This document shows positions 9,222-18,370 of a stretch of 64,000 bases of DNA, one piece after another. Below the pieces are notes generated by a model that saw nothing but the letters and a program-made list of their open reading frames with translations, had not been told where the DNA came from and made no database searches. Within the stretch, counting starts at the first letter, position 1. The number at the start of each line of letters is the position of its first letter. The DNA comes from Haploplasma modicum ATCC 29102. GTDB taxonomy: Bacteria > Bacillota_I > Bacilli_A > Acholeplasmatales > Acholeplasmataceae. Location of the stretch: contig NZ_JHYB01000003.1 of the NCBI RefSeq assembly GCF_000687835.1, positions 62,001-126,000 on the forward strand. Reading direction: 5' to 3'. The position numbers and the translations under genes were made by a program.

Positions 9222-9230
9222 ATTATAACA
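9222..9230 (-). promoter_or_regulatory. Extended -10 promoter for the ligase-like gene
   Basis: The minus strand reads TGTTATAAT. The predicted transcript start (about 9215) leaves only about 12 bases before the GTG start. Confidence 0.55.
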
Positions 9231-9307
9231 TAAAATTAATAATTATCTAAATGTATCAATTTTTAAGGTATAATACATATAGTATTATATTAAGAAGAGG
9301 TTTAAAA

Positions 9308-10588
9308 ATGAATGAATTTATTAACTATATTAAAGACTACTTATCAAACAATTTATTCCTTGTCGTCTTAGGAATTCTTACTTTTTACCAATCTGTGTAT
9401 ATTGTAATTGGATTTTTTAGTAAAAAACGAAAATTTAATGAAACTGAGATTTATAAAAAGTATGCAATTGTAATTGCTGCAAGAAATGAAGAAATGGTTA
9501 TTGGTAAGTTAATTGACAGTATAAAACAACAAAACTATGATAAAGATAAAATTGATATTTTTGTTGTTGCTGATAACTGTAGCGATAATACTGCAAAAAT
9601 TGCAAGAGAACATGGGGCAATCGTTTATGAGCGATTTGATGAGACAAAAAAAAGAAAAGGCTGGGCTTTAGAATTTTTATTTGAACAAATAAAAAGGGAT
9701 TACGGAATAAGCAGTTTTGATGGTTATATTTTCTTTGATGCTGATAATTTAGTTCATAAAAACTTTGTTCATGAAATTAATAAAGCATTTGTTGAAAAAG
9801 GTGGAATTGTAACAGGCTACCGTAATATTAAAAATTTTGATACAAACTTGATCTCTAGTGCCTACGGCATTCACTTCTACCGCAGTGTAGTTAACTATCA
9901 TCGTCCTAGACAAAGACTAAATCTTGGTACTCATATTGCTGGTACCGGCTATGTGATTGATTCTAAGCTTTTATTAGATGGTTGGAACTTTCATGGATTA
10001 ACTGAAGATACTGAACTTACACTTTATTATTCGTCAAAGGGTGAAAAAATATCATTTTGTGAAGATGCTATATTTTATGATGAGCAACCAACTAATTTCT
10101 TTGTTGCTTTTAGACAAAGATTAAGATGGACAAGAGGAAGACTCGATGCTTTTATTAAAACATTTCCAAGACTTATTGTAAGTACTTTTAAAAGACTAAG
10201 TTTTACCACATATGATTTATTCTTTTATGGATTTCCATGGCCCTTCTATACCTTGATAAAGTTTATCTTTTATCCAATCATTATTGGCATAATCGCAAAA
10301 GAAATAACAACAGGTGTATTTTGGCTAGATTTCTTAAAAGTCTTACTATCAACATTTGCTAGTCTTTATTTAGTAAATTTCTTGCATGGGTTACTTGTTG
10401 TAATTAGAGAATCTAAAAATATTCCAGTTAAGACATACAAAAAAATAATTGCAGTATTTACTTACCCTTGGTTTAATATGATAACAATGTTTTTAGCCTT
10501 AGGAGTTATCATTAAACCTAATGTTAAATGGACTAGAATTGTTCATGATGATAAAAGATCAATTGAAGATATAGAAAAAGAAAACTAA
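9308..10588 (+). CDS. Processive family 2 glycosyltransferase, membrane-bound
   Basis: This is a beta-glycan-synthase-like enzyme that polymerises sugar nucleotides at the membrane. One N-terminal membrane segment (FLVVLGILTFYQSVYIVIGFF) precedes a GT-A domain with VIAARNEE, VVADNCSDNT, the DAD metal site in FFDADN, the TEDTELT acceptor motif and QRLRWTRGR (QxxRW, a hallmark of processive GT2 enzymes). Two to three C-terminal membrane segments follow. ATG 9308 is preferred over an in-frame ATG at 9251 because AAGAAGAGG is well spaced before it; the protein is then 426 residues. It is divergent from the ligase-like gene, suggesting one surface polysaccharide function. The polymer is unknown. 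Confidence 0.88.
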   Translation: MNEFINYIKDYLSNNLFLVVLGILTFYQSVYIVIGFFSKKRKFNETEIYKKYAIVIAARNEEMVIGKLIDSIKQQNYDKDKIDIFVVADNCSDNTAKIAREHGAIVYERFDETKKRKGWALEFLFEQIKRDYGISSFDGYIFFDADNLVHKNFVHEINKAFVEKGGIVTGYRNIKNFDTNLISSAYGIHFYRSVVNYHRPRQRLNLGTHIAGTGYVIDSKLLLDGWNFHGLTEDTELTLYYSSKGEKISFCEDAIFYDEQPTNFFVAFRQRLRWTRGRLDAFIKTFPRLIVSTFKRLSFTTYDLFFYGFPWPFYTLIKFIFYPIIIGIIAKEITTGVFWLDFLKVLLSTFASLYLVNFLHGLLVVIRESKNIPVKTYKKIIAVFTYPWFNMITMFLALGVIIKPNVKWTRIVHDDKRSIEDIEKEN

Positions 10589-10607
10589 AAAGTTTTCTTT
10601 TTTTTAC
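10578..10607 (+). terminator. Terminator of the glycosyltransferase gene
   Basis: The stem AAGAAAACT/AGTTTTCTT with loop AAAA is followed by a T run. The stop codon (10586-10588) is part of the hairpin. Confidence 0.85.
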
Positions 10608-12410
10608 TTAAGATTTTAATTTTTTTGTTATATCTTCGATTTCATCAATAATATCGCTTATTATTTTAATTGTATCTAAGAGTGGTTTATCCGTTTCTAA
10701 GTCAATATCAACCATTTTAGCAAGTTCTAATGGCTTTTTACTACCACCAGCACTTAACATGTTAATCCAATCGTTAAAGCTAATCTCATTATTTTTAATT
10801 TTATTAAATGCAAGTGTTGAAATAGTTAATCCTGCACTATATGTATATGGATATAATCCCATAAAATAATGGGGTTGTCTCATCCAGGTTAATCCTGCAT
10901 AGTCATTTATTTCAACATCATCTTTCCAGAAATCTTTTAAGACATTTAGTTTTAAGGTTTTTAAAACTTTGGCGTTAAGTGGCTTTTTAGCATCTACATA
11001 ACGATAAACTTCTCTTTGATAAGCGGCTTCTAAGAGGTGAGTTACAAAGTTATGATAATAAGTTCTTGAAATAAGATTTGATAAAACCCATCTTCTAAAT
11101 CTTAAATCATTTCTTTCTTTACTTAAATAGTCAGCCATAATAAGTTCATTTATTGTTGATGGCGCTTCAATCATATATAAGCTTGATCTTGTATTTAAGA
11201 TTGTTTGATTTTTACCTGCAAAATAAAAATGGCCAGCATGTCCTAATTCATGCGCTAAAACAAACACTTCATCCATTTTGTTATTCCAGTTTAATAAAAT
11301 ATATGATCCCTTATTATAAGGGCTAGAACAAAATCCACCGGTTGATTTACCAACATTTTGTGGAAAATCAATCCATCTATTATTTAGTGCATCATTTACT
11401 AAGTTACTATATTCACTGCCATATACACTAAGTGCTTCTTTTGCATATTCCTTAGATTTCTCAATTGATATTTCTGGTTCAAACTCATAATCTACTGGTA
11501 AGTGAAGATCCGCATAAGTCATTTTATCAAGGCTATAAATATCTTTTAAGAGCCTTGCAAATTTACGCATTGGTCCACTTAAATGTTCCATAATTAAATC
11601 AATTTGACGGTCATACATATCTTTAGATACTTTTTGATTAACTAATAAATAATCAATCACTGAATCGTAGCCTTTTAAATTACTATAGGCTTTTTCAGTT
11701 AATACTTTTGTTCGGTAGTTATTTGCAAGTCCATTTTCATAATTTGATAGTTCTTTATAAAAACTCTCAAATGCCGCTCTTCTAACATCATGGTTTAATT
11801 CATATTGCCATTCATTTTCAAAGAGTGTAAATGATTGTTTAAATGATTTATCTAATACTTTAAACTCCTCAAACTTCATATCAGCAAACTTAAACATTTG
11901 ATAGTTTGCATATGGTGCACTAAAGACATCAGAAAACTCAGAGAGTGCTTGACTCACTTTTGGATCAATCATATGTTTTTTCTCTATTATTAAATCATTT
12001 AAAAAAGATTCATAGGTAATATCTAGTTTTATCGCTTCATTAATTAATAACTCATCAAGCATTAAAAGGTTTGAATTATAAAATGTTAGTTTAATATCTA
12101 AATCGCTTGCTAATATACTATATTCACCTTGTCTTTTTAAGTTTTCTTCACTACTTATATCAACACTTGAATGAAGACTTTGATAAGTTCCAGTATAAGT
12201 CATTAGTTTTAATATTTCTTCATAGTCTTTAATTGACTTAATCAAAGTTTTACTATCATTTATTTTATTTTCATAATTTTCTTTAAATGAATCAACTAGC
12301 CTATTTAAAAGATTTAAAGCTTCTAAATAATCTTGCTCTGTTTTAAACAGTCTTGTTAGATCCCATGTATCATTTATATTTAGTTCATTTCTTTTTAGTA
12401 TTTTTTTCAT
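10608..12410 (-). CDS. pepF: Oligoendopeptidase F (M3 family zinc metallopeptidase)
   Basis: Cytoplasmic zinc peptidase that cleaves short peptides, probably those imported by the Opp system. The zinc motif HELGH lies in VLAHELGHAGHFYFAG, with the M3B third ligand expected in SLYMIEAPSTINELI. The length of 600 residues is normal for PepF. AAAGGA precedes the ATG. The next gene upstream on the strand (aldo/keto reductase) ends 13 bases before it, so cotranscription is likely. Confidence 0.93.
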   Translation of the reverse strand: MKKILKRNELNINDTWDLTRLFKTEQDYLEALNLLNRLVDSFKENYENKINDSKTLIKSIKDYEEILKLMTYTGTYQSLHSSVDISSEENLKRQGEYSILASDLDIKLTFYNSNLLMLDELLINEAIKLDITYESFLNDLIIEKKHMIDPKVSQALSEFSDVFSAPYANYQMFKFADMKFEEFKVLDKSFKQSFTLFENEWQYELNHDVRRAAFESFYKELSNYENGLANNYRTKVLTEKAYSNLKGYDSVIDYLLVNQKVSKDMYDRQIDLIMEHLSGPMRKFARLLKDIYSLDKMTYADLHLPVDYEFEPEISIEKSKEYAKEALSVYGSEYSNLVNDALNNRWIDFPQNVGKSTGGFCSSPYNKGSYILLNWNNKMDEVFVLAHELGHAGHFYFAGKNQTILNTRSSLYMIEAPSTINELIMADYLSKERNDLRFRRWVLSNLISRTYYHNFVTHLLEAAYQREVYRYVDAKKPLNAKVLKTLKLNVLKDFWKDDVEINDYAGLTWMRQPHYFMGLYPYTYSAGLTISTLAFNKIKNNEISFNDWINMLSAGGSKKPLELAKMVDIDLETDKPLLDTIKIISDIIDEIEDITKKLKS

Positions 12411-12423
12411 GTTAATTTATCCT

Positions 12424-13344
12424 TTATAATATTTTATTACCACTTGCAAAATAGATTTCATACCATTCTTCTCTTGTTAGATTAATTTCAATTCCTTTGG
12501 CGCATTCAACAATTCTACTTGGTGTCATTGTGCCAATAATTGTTTGCATTTTTGCAGGATGTCTATTAATCCAAGCTACACTAATTGCAGTCTTAGTTGT
12601 ATTATATTTTTTAGCAATTTCTTCTAACTTTTCGTTTAGTAATGGAAACTTAGGATTATCAACAAAGACTCCTTCATATCTACCAAATTGGAATGGACTC
12701 CATGCTTGAATAGTAATATTATGTTCTCGCATATAATCTAAAATACCAATCGAATGATATCCACTATCATATAAGTTTGTATTAACAAAAACACCTGTTG
12801 TTGCCATATCTGCATGCATTATTGAAAATTGAAGCTGGTTTGCTATTAAATCAAAGTCTAGTCTTGATTTTAAATATGAGACTTGGTTTTGATGCATATT
12901 TGAAACACCAAAATTTCTAACCTTACCATTTTTATGTAATATTTTAAATGCCTCATTAATTTCTTCAGGTTCCCACAACATATCTGGTCTGTGAAGTAAT
13001 AGACTATCTAGGTATGTTGTATTAAGTCTTTCTAATATTTCATCGACTGTTTTTAAAATATGTTCTTTACTAAAATTATATTGAATTCCTGGCATAATAC
13101 CAACTTTAGATTGAAGATAATATGTACTTCTGTCAACATTTAGTTCCTTCATTGCTTTTGCAAAAATTATTTCACTTTCACCTTTCCCATAAATATCTGC
13201 ATGATCAAAAAAATTTATTCCAACACTAAAAGCTGTCTTTAAAATTTCCTTTGCTTCATCTATTGTCTTAGTAGCAAGTCTCATTAATCCCAGTGACAAT
13301 CTACTTGCTTTAATATTTGATTTCCCAATATATTCATATTTCAT
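12424..13344 (-). CDS. Aldo/keto reductase
   Basis: NAD(P)H-dependent carbonyl reductase of the TIM-barrel AKR superfamily, 306 residues. The catalytic tetrad is visible: Asp and Tyr in FFDHADIYGKGESE, Lys in LQSKVG, His in LLLHRPD. NFGVSNM and AWSPF are further family motifs. It most resembles the YdhF-type group; the substrate cannot be told from sequence. A strong AAAGGAG precedes the ATG and an extended -10 element lies at 13366-13374, so this is probably the first gene of the AKR-pepF unit. Confidence 0.9.
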   Translation of the reverse strand: MKYEYIGKSNIKASRLSLGLMRLATKTIDEAKEILKTAFSVGINFFDHADIYGKGESEIIFAKAMKELNVDRSTYYLQSKVGIMPGIQYNFSKEHILKTVDEILERLNTTYLDSLLLHRPDMLWEPEEINEAFKILHKNGKVRNFGVSNMHQNQVSYLKSRLDFDLIANQLQFSIMHADMATTGVFVNTNLYDSGYHSIGILDYMREHNITIQAWSPFQFGRYEGVFVDNPKFPLLNEKLEEIAKKYNTTKTAISVAWINRHPAKMQTIIGTMTPSRIVECAKGIEINLTREEWYEIYFASGNKIL

Positions 13345-13365
13345 ATTATCAATCTCCTTTTATTT

Positions 13366-13374
13366 ATTATATCA
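13366..13374 (-). promoter_or_regulatory. Extended -10 promoter for the AKR-pepF unit
   Basis: The minus strand reads TGATATAAT, 22 bases before the start codon. Confidence 0.55.
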
Positions 13375-13401
13375 TAATAAAAATATGATTATTTAAACAA
13401 A

Positions 13402-13430
13402 AAAGAATCTCTTATTAAAAGAAATTCTTT
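13402..13430 (-). terminator. Probable terminator of the ABC exporter operon
   Basis: AAAGAAT/ATTCTTT with an imperfect inner stem CTT/AAG is followed on the minus strand by TTTTGTTTAAAT. It lies about 86 bases after the exporter stop. Nothing else is seen in the spacer 13431-13515. Confidence 0.45.
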
Positions 13431-13515
13431 ATTTTATCTTATTTAGAAGAAAGGTTTTGTTGTAAAGTCTAGATTTGAATGTTTAAGTGAAAAGAAATTA
13501 TCTTTAATAACATAA

Positions 13516-15249
13516 CTACTCCTCAGATTGATATTGACTTAAAAATAATTTTGAATATAAACCATTATTATTTAGTAACTCATCATGCTTTCCATATTCT
13601 ACTATATTGCCTTTATCCATAACGATAATAATATCGGAATCGACAATCGTTTTTAAACGGTGAGCAATAATAAAACTTGTTCTATCTTTCATCACTAAAT
13701 CGAATGTTTTTTGAATATCTTGTTCCATCAAACTATCTATACTCGATGTTGCCTCATCTAAGATTAACATAGGCGGATCAATTACTAATGCTCTTGCTAT
13801 AGTTAATAATTGTTTTTGACCCGTTGATAAATTACTATTTTCATCAAGTTTAGTCAAATAACCATCTTTTAAGTTCATAATAAAATCATGGCAGTTTGCC
13901 TTCTTTGCAGCAATAATTACTTCTTCATCAGTTGCTTCTTTCTTACCATATTTTAAGTTATCTAATATTGAACCACTAAATAACCATGGTTCTTGTAATA
14001 CAAGGCCAAAACTTAGTCTTAAAGCCTTTCTATTATAATCTTTGATATCTTTATCATCTAACTTGATACTACCTTCTCTAACATCATAAAAACGCATTAA
14101 TAAGTTAATCATTGTTGATTTACCAGCACCAGTTGGTCCGACAATAGCAACCTTTTGTCCTGGATTAACCGTTAAACTAAAATTCTCAATTAAACTAACT
14201 TTTTTATTATAACTAAAAAAGACGTTTTCAAATACCACTTTACCTCTACTTGCTCGGTCTTTAATATTAAAAGGAGTAACTTCTTCTTCAACGTGATTAT
14301 CAATAACTTCAAAAATACGTTTCATTCCAGCCTTTCCCGCCATAAAATTAGCTGTAAGTGAGCTATAGTCATTAAAAGGTCTTTGGAACATTTGAGCATA
14401 CATAATCATGCTAGTTAGAACCGATACTTCAATTATATTTCCACCTTTTGTTAAGATGATTGAAACAAGTCCTAACATCGCAAAAGCAATGTTATTAAAT
14501 AAGCGGTATGTTGGATTATTAATCGATGCTACAAAATATGCTTTGGTAGAAACACTCGATAATTCATCATTAATTTCTTTAAAATTAGCTTTTGCCTTAT
14601 CTTGATAACTATATGCTTCAATTAATTTTTTTTCATCAAAATACTCTTTTGCTGATGCTGTTAAATTACCAGTTAAACTTTGTAATTTAAAAAATCTTTT
14701 ACCACTTTTATTTCTTGTTAATTTTGAATAAATAAAAATTATTGGTACTACCGCTAATACAACTAAAGTTAGGTAAATATTTAAATAAATCATTAAAATT
14801 AACGATAAAATAACAGTTGTCCCACCTTGGAAGATATTCATGAAAAACTGTGATAATGAATCAAAGATTAAATCAATATCTTGTGAAAATCTATTCATTA
14901 TATCACCGGTTTGTACACCGTCTAAGTATTTAATCTTAGAGTGAGTAACAACATTAAAAGCTTTAGTTCTAAGGTTTTTAGTAACGAGTGTTGCATAGTT
15001 ATGGCTACATGCCTGACTTAGATATAAAGTTGCTGAACCTAAGACATAAAATATAGCTATTACTATTAATTTAGAAATAACATTGTTAAAATCAACACTT
15101 CCTTTAATTAAGGTTCCAATTAATCTACCAATTAATAACGGATTAATTAAAATCATAATATTACCAATAATTGAAGTTATCAAGTTTAAAACTAACCATT
15201 TTTTTGCACCTTTTGAATAAGGTAATAATTGCATTACAACTTCTAACAT
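13516..15249 (-). CDS. ABC exporter half-transporter, catalytic-Glu subunit of a heterodimer
   Basis: 577 residues: six-helix membrane domain (about 1-310) then an ATPase domain with Walker A GPTGAGKST, signature LSTGQKQ, Walker B MLILDEATSS (catalytic Glu present) and switch IIAHR. Its signature motif departs from LSGGQ. Its start codon overlaps the stop of the partner gene by one base (TAATG), so both are translationally coupled. Together they match the heterodimeric exporters of the BmrCD (YheHI)/LmrCD/TM287-288 type, which extrude drugs or lipids; the substrate is unknown. The gene ends with TAG at 13516. Confidence 0.9.
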   Translation of the reverse strand: MLEVVMQLLPYSKGAKKWLVLNLITSIIGNIMILINPLLIGRLIGTLIKGSVDFNNVISKLIVIAIFYVLGSATLYLSQACSHNYATLVTKNLRTKAFNVVTHSKIKYLDGVQTGDIMNRFSQDIDLIFDSLSQFFMNIFQGGTTVILSLILMIYLNIYLTLVVLAVVPIIFIYSKLTRNKSGKRFFKLQSLTGNLTASAKEYFDEKKLIEAYSYQDKAKANFKEINDELSSVSTKAYFVASINNPTYRLFNNIAFAMLGLVSIILTKGGNIIEVSVLTSMIMYAQMFQRPFNDYSSLTANFMAGKAGMKRIFEVIDNHVEEEVTPFNIKDRASRGKVVFENVFFSYNKKVSLIENFSLTVNPGQKVAIVGPTGAGKSTMINLLMRFYDVREGSIKLDDKDIKDYNRKALRLSFGLVLQEPWLFSGSILDNLKYGKKEATDEEVIIAAKKANCHDFIMNLKDGYLTKLDENSNLSTGQKQLLTIARALVIDPPMLILDEATSSIDSLMEQDIQKTFDLVMKDRTSFIIAHRLKTIVDSDIIIVMDKGNIVEYGKHDELLNNNGLYSKLFLSQYQSEE

Positions 15250-16955
15250 TAATTATCACCTCCAACTTGTGAAAGGTATAATCTATGATATAACTGGTTG
15301 TTTTTTAGTAACTCATGATGAGTTCCTATCCCAATTACTTTTCCTGAATCAATTACAATTATCTTATCTGCATTATAAATACTACTTAATCTTTGACTAA
15401 TAAATATTCTTGTCTGATTATTTTTTTCCTTATTTAATTTAGTTCTAATATTTAAATCAGTTACATAATCTAATGCACTAAATACATCATCTAAAATTAA
15501 GAGACTACCATTTTTAGCAAGTGCTCTTGCAAGTTGAACTCTTTGTCTTTGTCCTCCAGAAAAATTACTGCCACCTCTTGAAACTAGAGAGTGTATGCCA
15601 TTTTCTTTTTGATAAACAAAATTGGCATTTGCAATATCAATAGATTTTTCTACTAAACCCTTATCCATTTCATTGCCCATTGTAATATTATCAATTATAT
15701 TACCTTGTAACATTGCAGCTTTTTGCTGTGCATAGGCAATCTTTTCACGTAAACTTTCAATTTTATATTCTTTAATATCTTTATCATTAATTAAAATAGT
15801 TCCTTCTTTAGTGTCATAAAATCTCATTAATAAATCAACTAATGTTGATTTTCCACTACCAGTTAGACCAACAATTCCAACAGTCTCACCTTCATTTATG
15901 ATGAAATCTAAGTTATTTAAAACATAGTTTTTATTATCACCGTAACCAAAAGAAACATTCTTAAATTCAATTTTCATCGGTTTATCAAGTACTAAATCAT
16001 TGCCACTATCAATAATGCTAAAGTCTTTATCTAATACCTCATTAATTCTAGTTTTAGATGTTGCTGCTTTTGTATACATTAAAATTAAATTCATAACCCC
16101 GACAATCGAGAAAGAAAGTTGAGTCGTATAGTTAATTGCTTGTAGTAACTGTCCATCTGTCATATTACCAACATTAATTTCAAATGATGCAAAATAGATC
16201 ATAAATACTAGTAAAATATTTAAGATTACTACAGTAATTGGACTTGAAAGCGAAGTAATTCTACCTAGTTTAATCATAACTTCACTCATAACATCATTTC
16301 TATTTTTAAATCTAGACTCTTCATGTTCTTCTTGAGCAAAAGCTCTAATCATTCTAGACCCTTCAACATTGTCTTTAACAACATCAACTAGGCGGTCATT
16401 ATTGATTTGAAATTTTCTAAAAATTTTAATTGATAAAAACATAATAACAACAAGAATTGATATTAAGATGGGTAGACCAATAATTAGTATAATTGCTAGT
16501 TTTGGACTTACTAAAAATAATGCAATAATACTACCGATCATTAGTACCGGTGCTCTACTTGCAATTCTTATAGTCATACTTAAACTATTTTGTAAGTTAT
16601 TAACATCCATATTTAATCTATTAATTAAACTACTTGAAGAAAAAGTATTACTATCTTCTACTGGTAGATCAATTACTTTATTAAATAATGCCTCTCTTAA
16701 TTCCTTTGCAAATTCTTGTCCCACTTTAGCAGCAGCGTACTGAGAATAAAGTGTCGTTAAATAACCGAAAAATGCAAAACAAACTATTAATATAACCATC
16801 TTTATACCAAAATTATAGTCACTGTTTTTTAATCCTTGTTCCATTATTTTTGCCATTAATACTGGTAGAAATAATTCAGTAATAACTTCAAAAGTTTTAA
16901 ATACAAAACCTGATATAAATGTTAAACGATACTTAACAAACTTCATTAATCCCAA
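15249..16955 (-). CDS. ABC exporter half-transporter with degenerate ATPase site
   Basis: 568 residues: membrane domain, then ATPase with Walker A GLTGSGKST and canonical signature FSGGQRQR. Walker B is LLILDDVFSALD, where the catalytic Glu is Asp, and the switch region is FISQRLSS, where the His is Gln. These changes are typical of the degenerate subunit of heterodimeric exporters and complement the LSTGQ signature of the partner. The start is taken as TTG 16955, eight bases after AAAGGAG; an in-frame ATG nine bases further would be too far from it. It is the first gene of the pair. Confidence 0.9.
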   Translation of the reverse strand: MGLMKFVKYRLTFISGFVFKTFEVITELFLPVLMAKIMEQGLKNSDYNFGIKMVILIVCFAFFGYLTTLYSQYAAAKVGQEFAKELREALFNKVIDLPVEDSNTFSSSSLINRLNMDVNNLQNSLSMTIRIASRAPVLMIGSIIALFLVSPKLAIILIIGLPILISILVVIMFLSIKIFRKFQINNDRLVDVVKDNVEGSRMIRAFAQEEHEESRFKNRNDVMSEVMIKLGRITSLSSPITVVILNILLVFMIYFASFEINVGNMTDGQLLQAINYTTQLSFSIVGVMNLILMYTKAATSKTRINEVLDKDFSIIDSGNDLVLDKPMKIEFKNVSFGYGDNKNYVLNNLDFIINEGETVGIVGLTGSGKSTLVDLLMRFYDTKEGTILINDKDIKEYKIESLREKIAYAQQKAAMLQGNIIDNITMGNEMDKGLVEKSIDIANANFVYQKENGIHSLVSRGGSNFSGGQRQRVQLARALAKNGSLLILDDVFSALDYVTDLNIRTKLNKEKNNQTRIFISQRLSSIYNADKIIVIDSGKVIGIGTHHELLKNNQLYHRLYLSQVGGDN

Positions 16956-16977
16956 TTAAACCACTCCTTTACATGAA

Positions 16978-18369
16978 TTAATTTTTTTTACTTATTCCCG
17001 GATATTTTACCGAAATCTTTTTTACTTCTCCATTAAAATCTATTGTTAATGCCGCATTTGTTACGGCAGTTACCTTACCTTCACCAAACTTATCATGAAT
17101 AACAGTATCACCTTTTAAATATGCAATAACTGGTTTTCTTTCTGTTTTAACATGAACTACTGAATGCTTGCTTCTTTGTTTTGTTTCATTAATAAATTTG
17201 GATTCATTTTGAATTTGTGGAATCCCACCTAATTGTGTTCTTCTTGAACTTGTAATGTAGAGATGTTTTTTTGCTCTTGTTATTGCAACAAAGAATAATC
17301 TTCTTTCTTCTTCTTCATCCTCATTTTTATTCATTTTATTATCAGGAATAATTCCTTCATTAACTCCAACAATAAATACAACATCAAATTCTAATCCCTT
17401 TGATTGATGAATCGTTGAAACTGTTACATTTTTAAACTCTTCTTCTTTAAAATAATATCTATATGAATATCCTTGAAAATTATTTCTATATAAAACTGCA
17501 AAACTTTCATATTTGTCTTTCAGTTCTTCATATTTTTTTTGTACAAACTCAAACTCTAAATTATCATCTAAAAACTTATTGTAATAAATAAACCCTTCAT
17601 CAGCACTAAAAGATTTTAACTCTTTTTCAATTCTATTTTGATTATAACTAATTAAATTATTAGCGATACTAATTATTCCTTTATCCGAACGATAGTTGTT
17701 TGATAAAATTTTAACATCAGCACTAAAATCTTCAATATATTTAGTAAATAACTTAAAGTTTGCACCTCTAAAACCGTAAATACTTTGATCTGGATCCCCA
17801 ACAATAAATGTTTTTGTATTATCTGTTATTAAAGATTTAAAGATTAAATACTGTAGTTCATTAGTATCTTGAAATTCATCAATTAAAATATGTTTGTATG
17901 TGATATTAAACTCTTTAATTGCATTAAGTGCTAAATATTCAACATCAATAAAATCCATTTTATTTTCAGTTTGTTTAAACAAAATATAATCATCATATTT
18001 TTTTGGTTTTTCATCTATTTTCAACCCTACATCATAGTTATTGAACTTATTTAATTCACTTTCTGTAAATGGACTTTTTCCAATAATTTGAATATCTTTT
18101 TTCAAGTAATTTGTTACTATCTCATAACAAAAAGCATCAAATGTTTTAACTGTTAAATCACTTCTATTTATTCTTTCACTCATTTCAGTTGCTGCTTTTT
18201 TAGTAAAAGTAATAGCTAAAATATCAGTCTCATTTTCATCTTCTAAAATAGTTTTAATTCTTTCGGTTAAAACTGTTGTTTTACCACTTCCTGCACCTGC
18301 AATAACTGCAGTATGTTTGCTAGTCGTGTATATTGTCTTTAATTGTTCATCACTAAAATTCTTCATCAT
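16978..18369 (-). CDS. Compact UvrD-like superfamily 1 helicase lacking the 2B subdomain
   Basis: 463 residues with the SF1A motif series: Walker A AGAGSGKTT (Lys30), Ia ILAITFTKKAATEM, II LIDEFQDTNE, III VGDPDQSIYGFRGA, IV LSNNYRS, V STIHQSKGLEFDVVF, VI FFVAITRAKKHLY. Compared with the neighbouring PcrA, the 1B insertion is shortened and 2B is absent: the chain goes from AVLYRNN plus about 20 residues directly to motif V. A C-terminal Tudor-like segment (KGDTVIHDKFGEGKVTAV) resembles the PcrA tail. It starts right at the pcrA stop (TGACATG), so the two are one operon. Role in repair or collision clearance is inferred. Confidence 0.88.
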   Translation of the reverse strand: MMKNFSDEQLKTIYTTSKHTAVIAGAGSGKTTVLTERIKTILEDENETDILAITFTKKAATEMSERINRSDLTVKTFDAFCYEIVTNYLKKDIQIIGKSPFTESELNKFNNYDVGLKIDEKPKKYDDYILFKQTENKMDFIDVEYLALNAIKEFNITYKHILIDEFQDTNELQYLIFKSLITDNTKTFIVGDPDQSIYGFRGANFKLFTKYIEDFSADVKILSNNYRSDKGIISIANNLISYNQNRIEKELKSFSADEGFIYYNKFLDDNLEFEFVQKKYEELKDKYESFAVLYRNNFQGYSYRYYFKEEEFKNVTVSTIHQSKGLEFDVVFIVGVNEGIIPDNKMNKNEDEEEERRLFFVAITRAKKHLYITSSRRTQLGGIPQIQNESKFINETKQRSKHSVVHVKTERKPVIAYLKGDTVIHDKFGEGKVTAVTNAALTIDFNGEVKKISVKYPGISKKN

Positions 18370-18370
18370 G

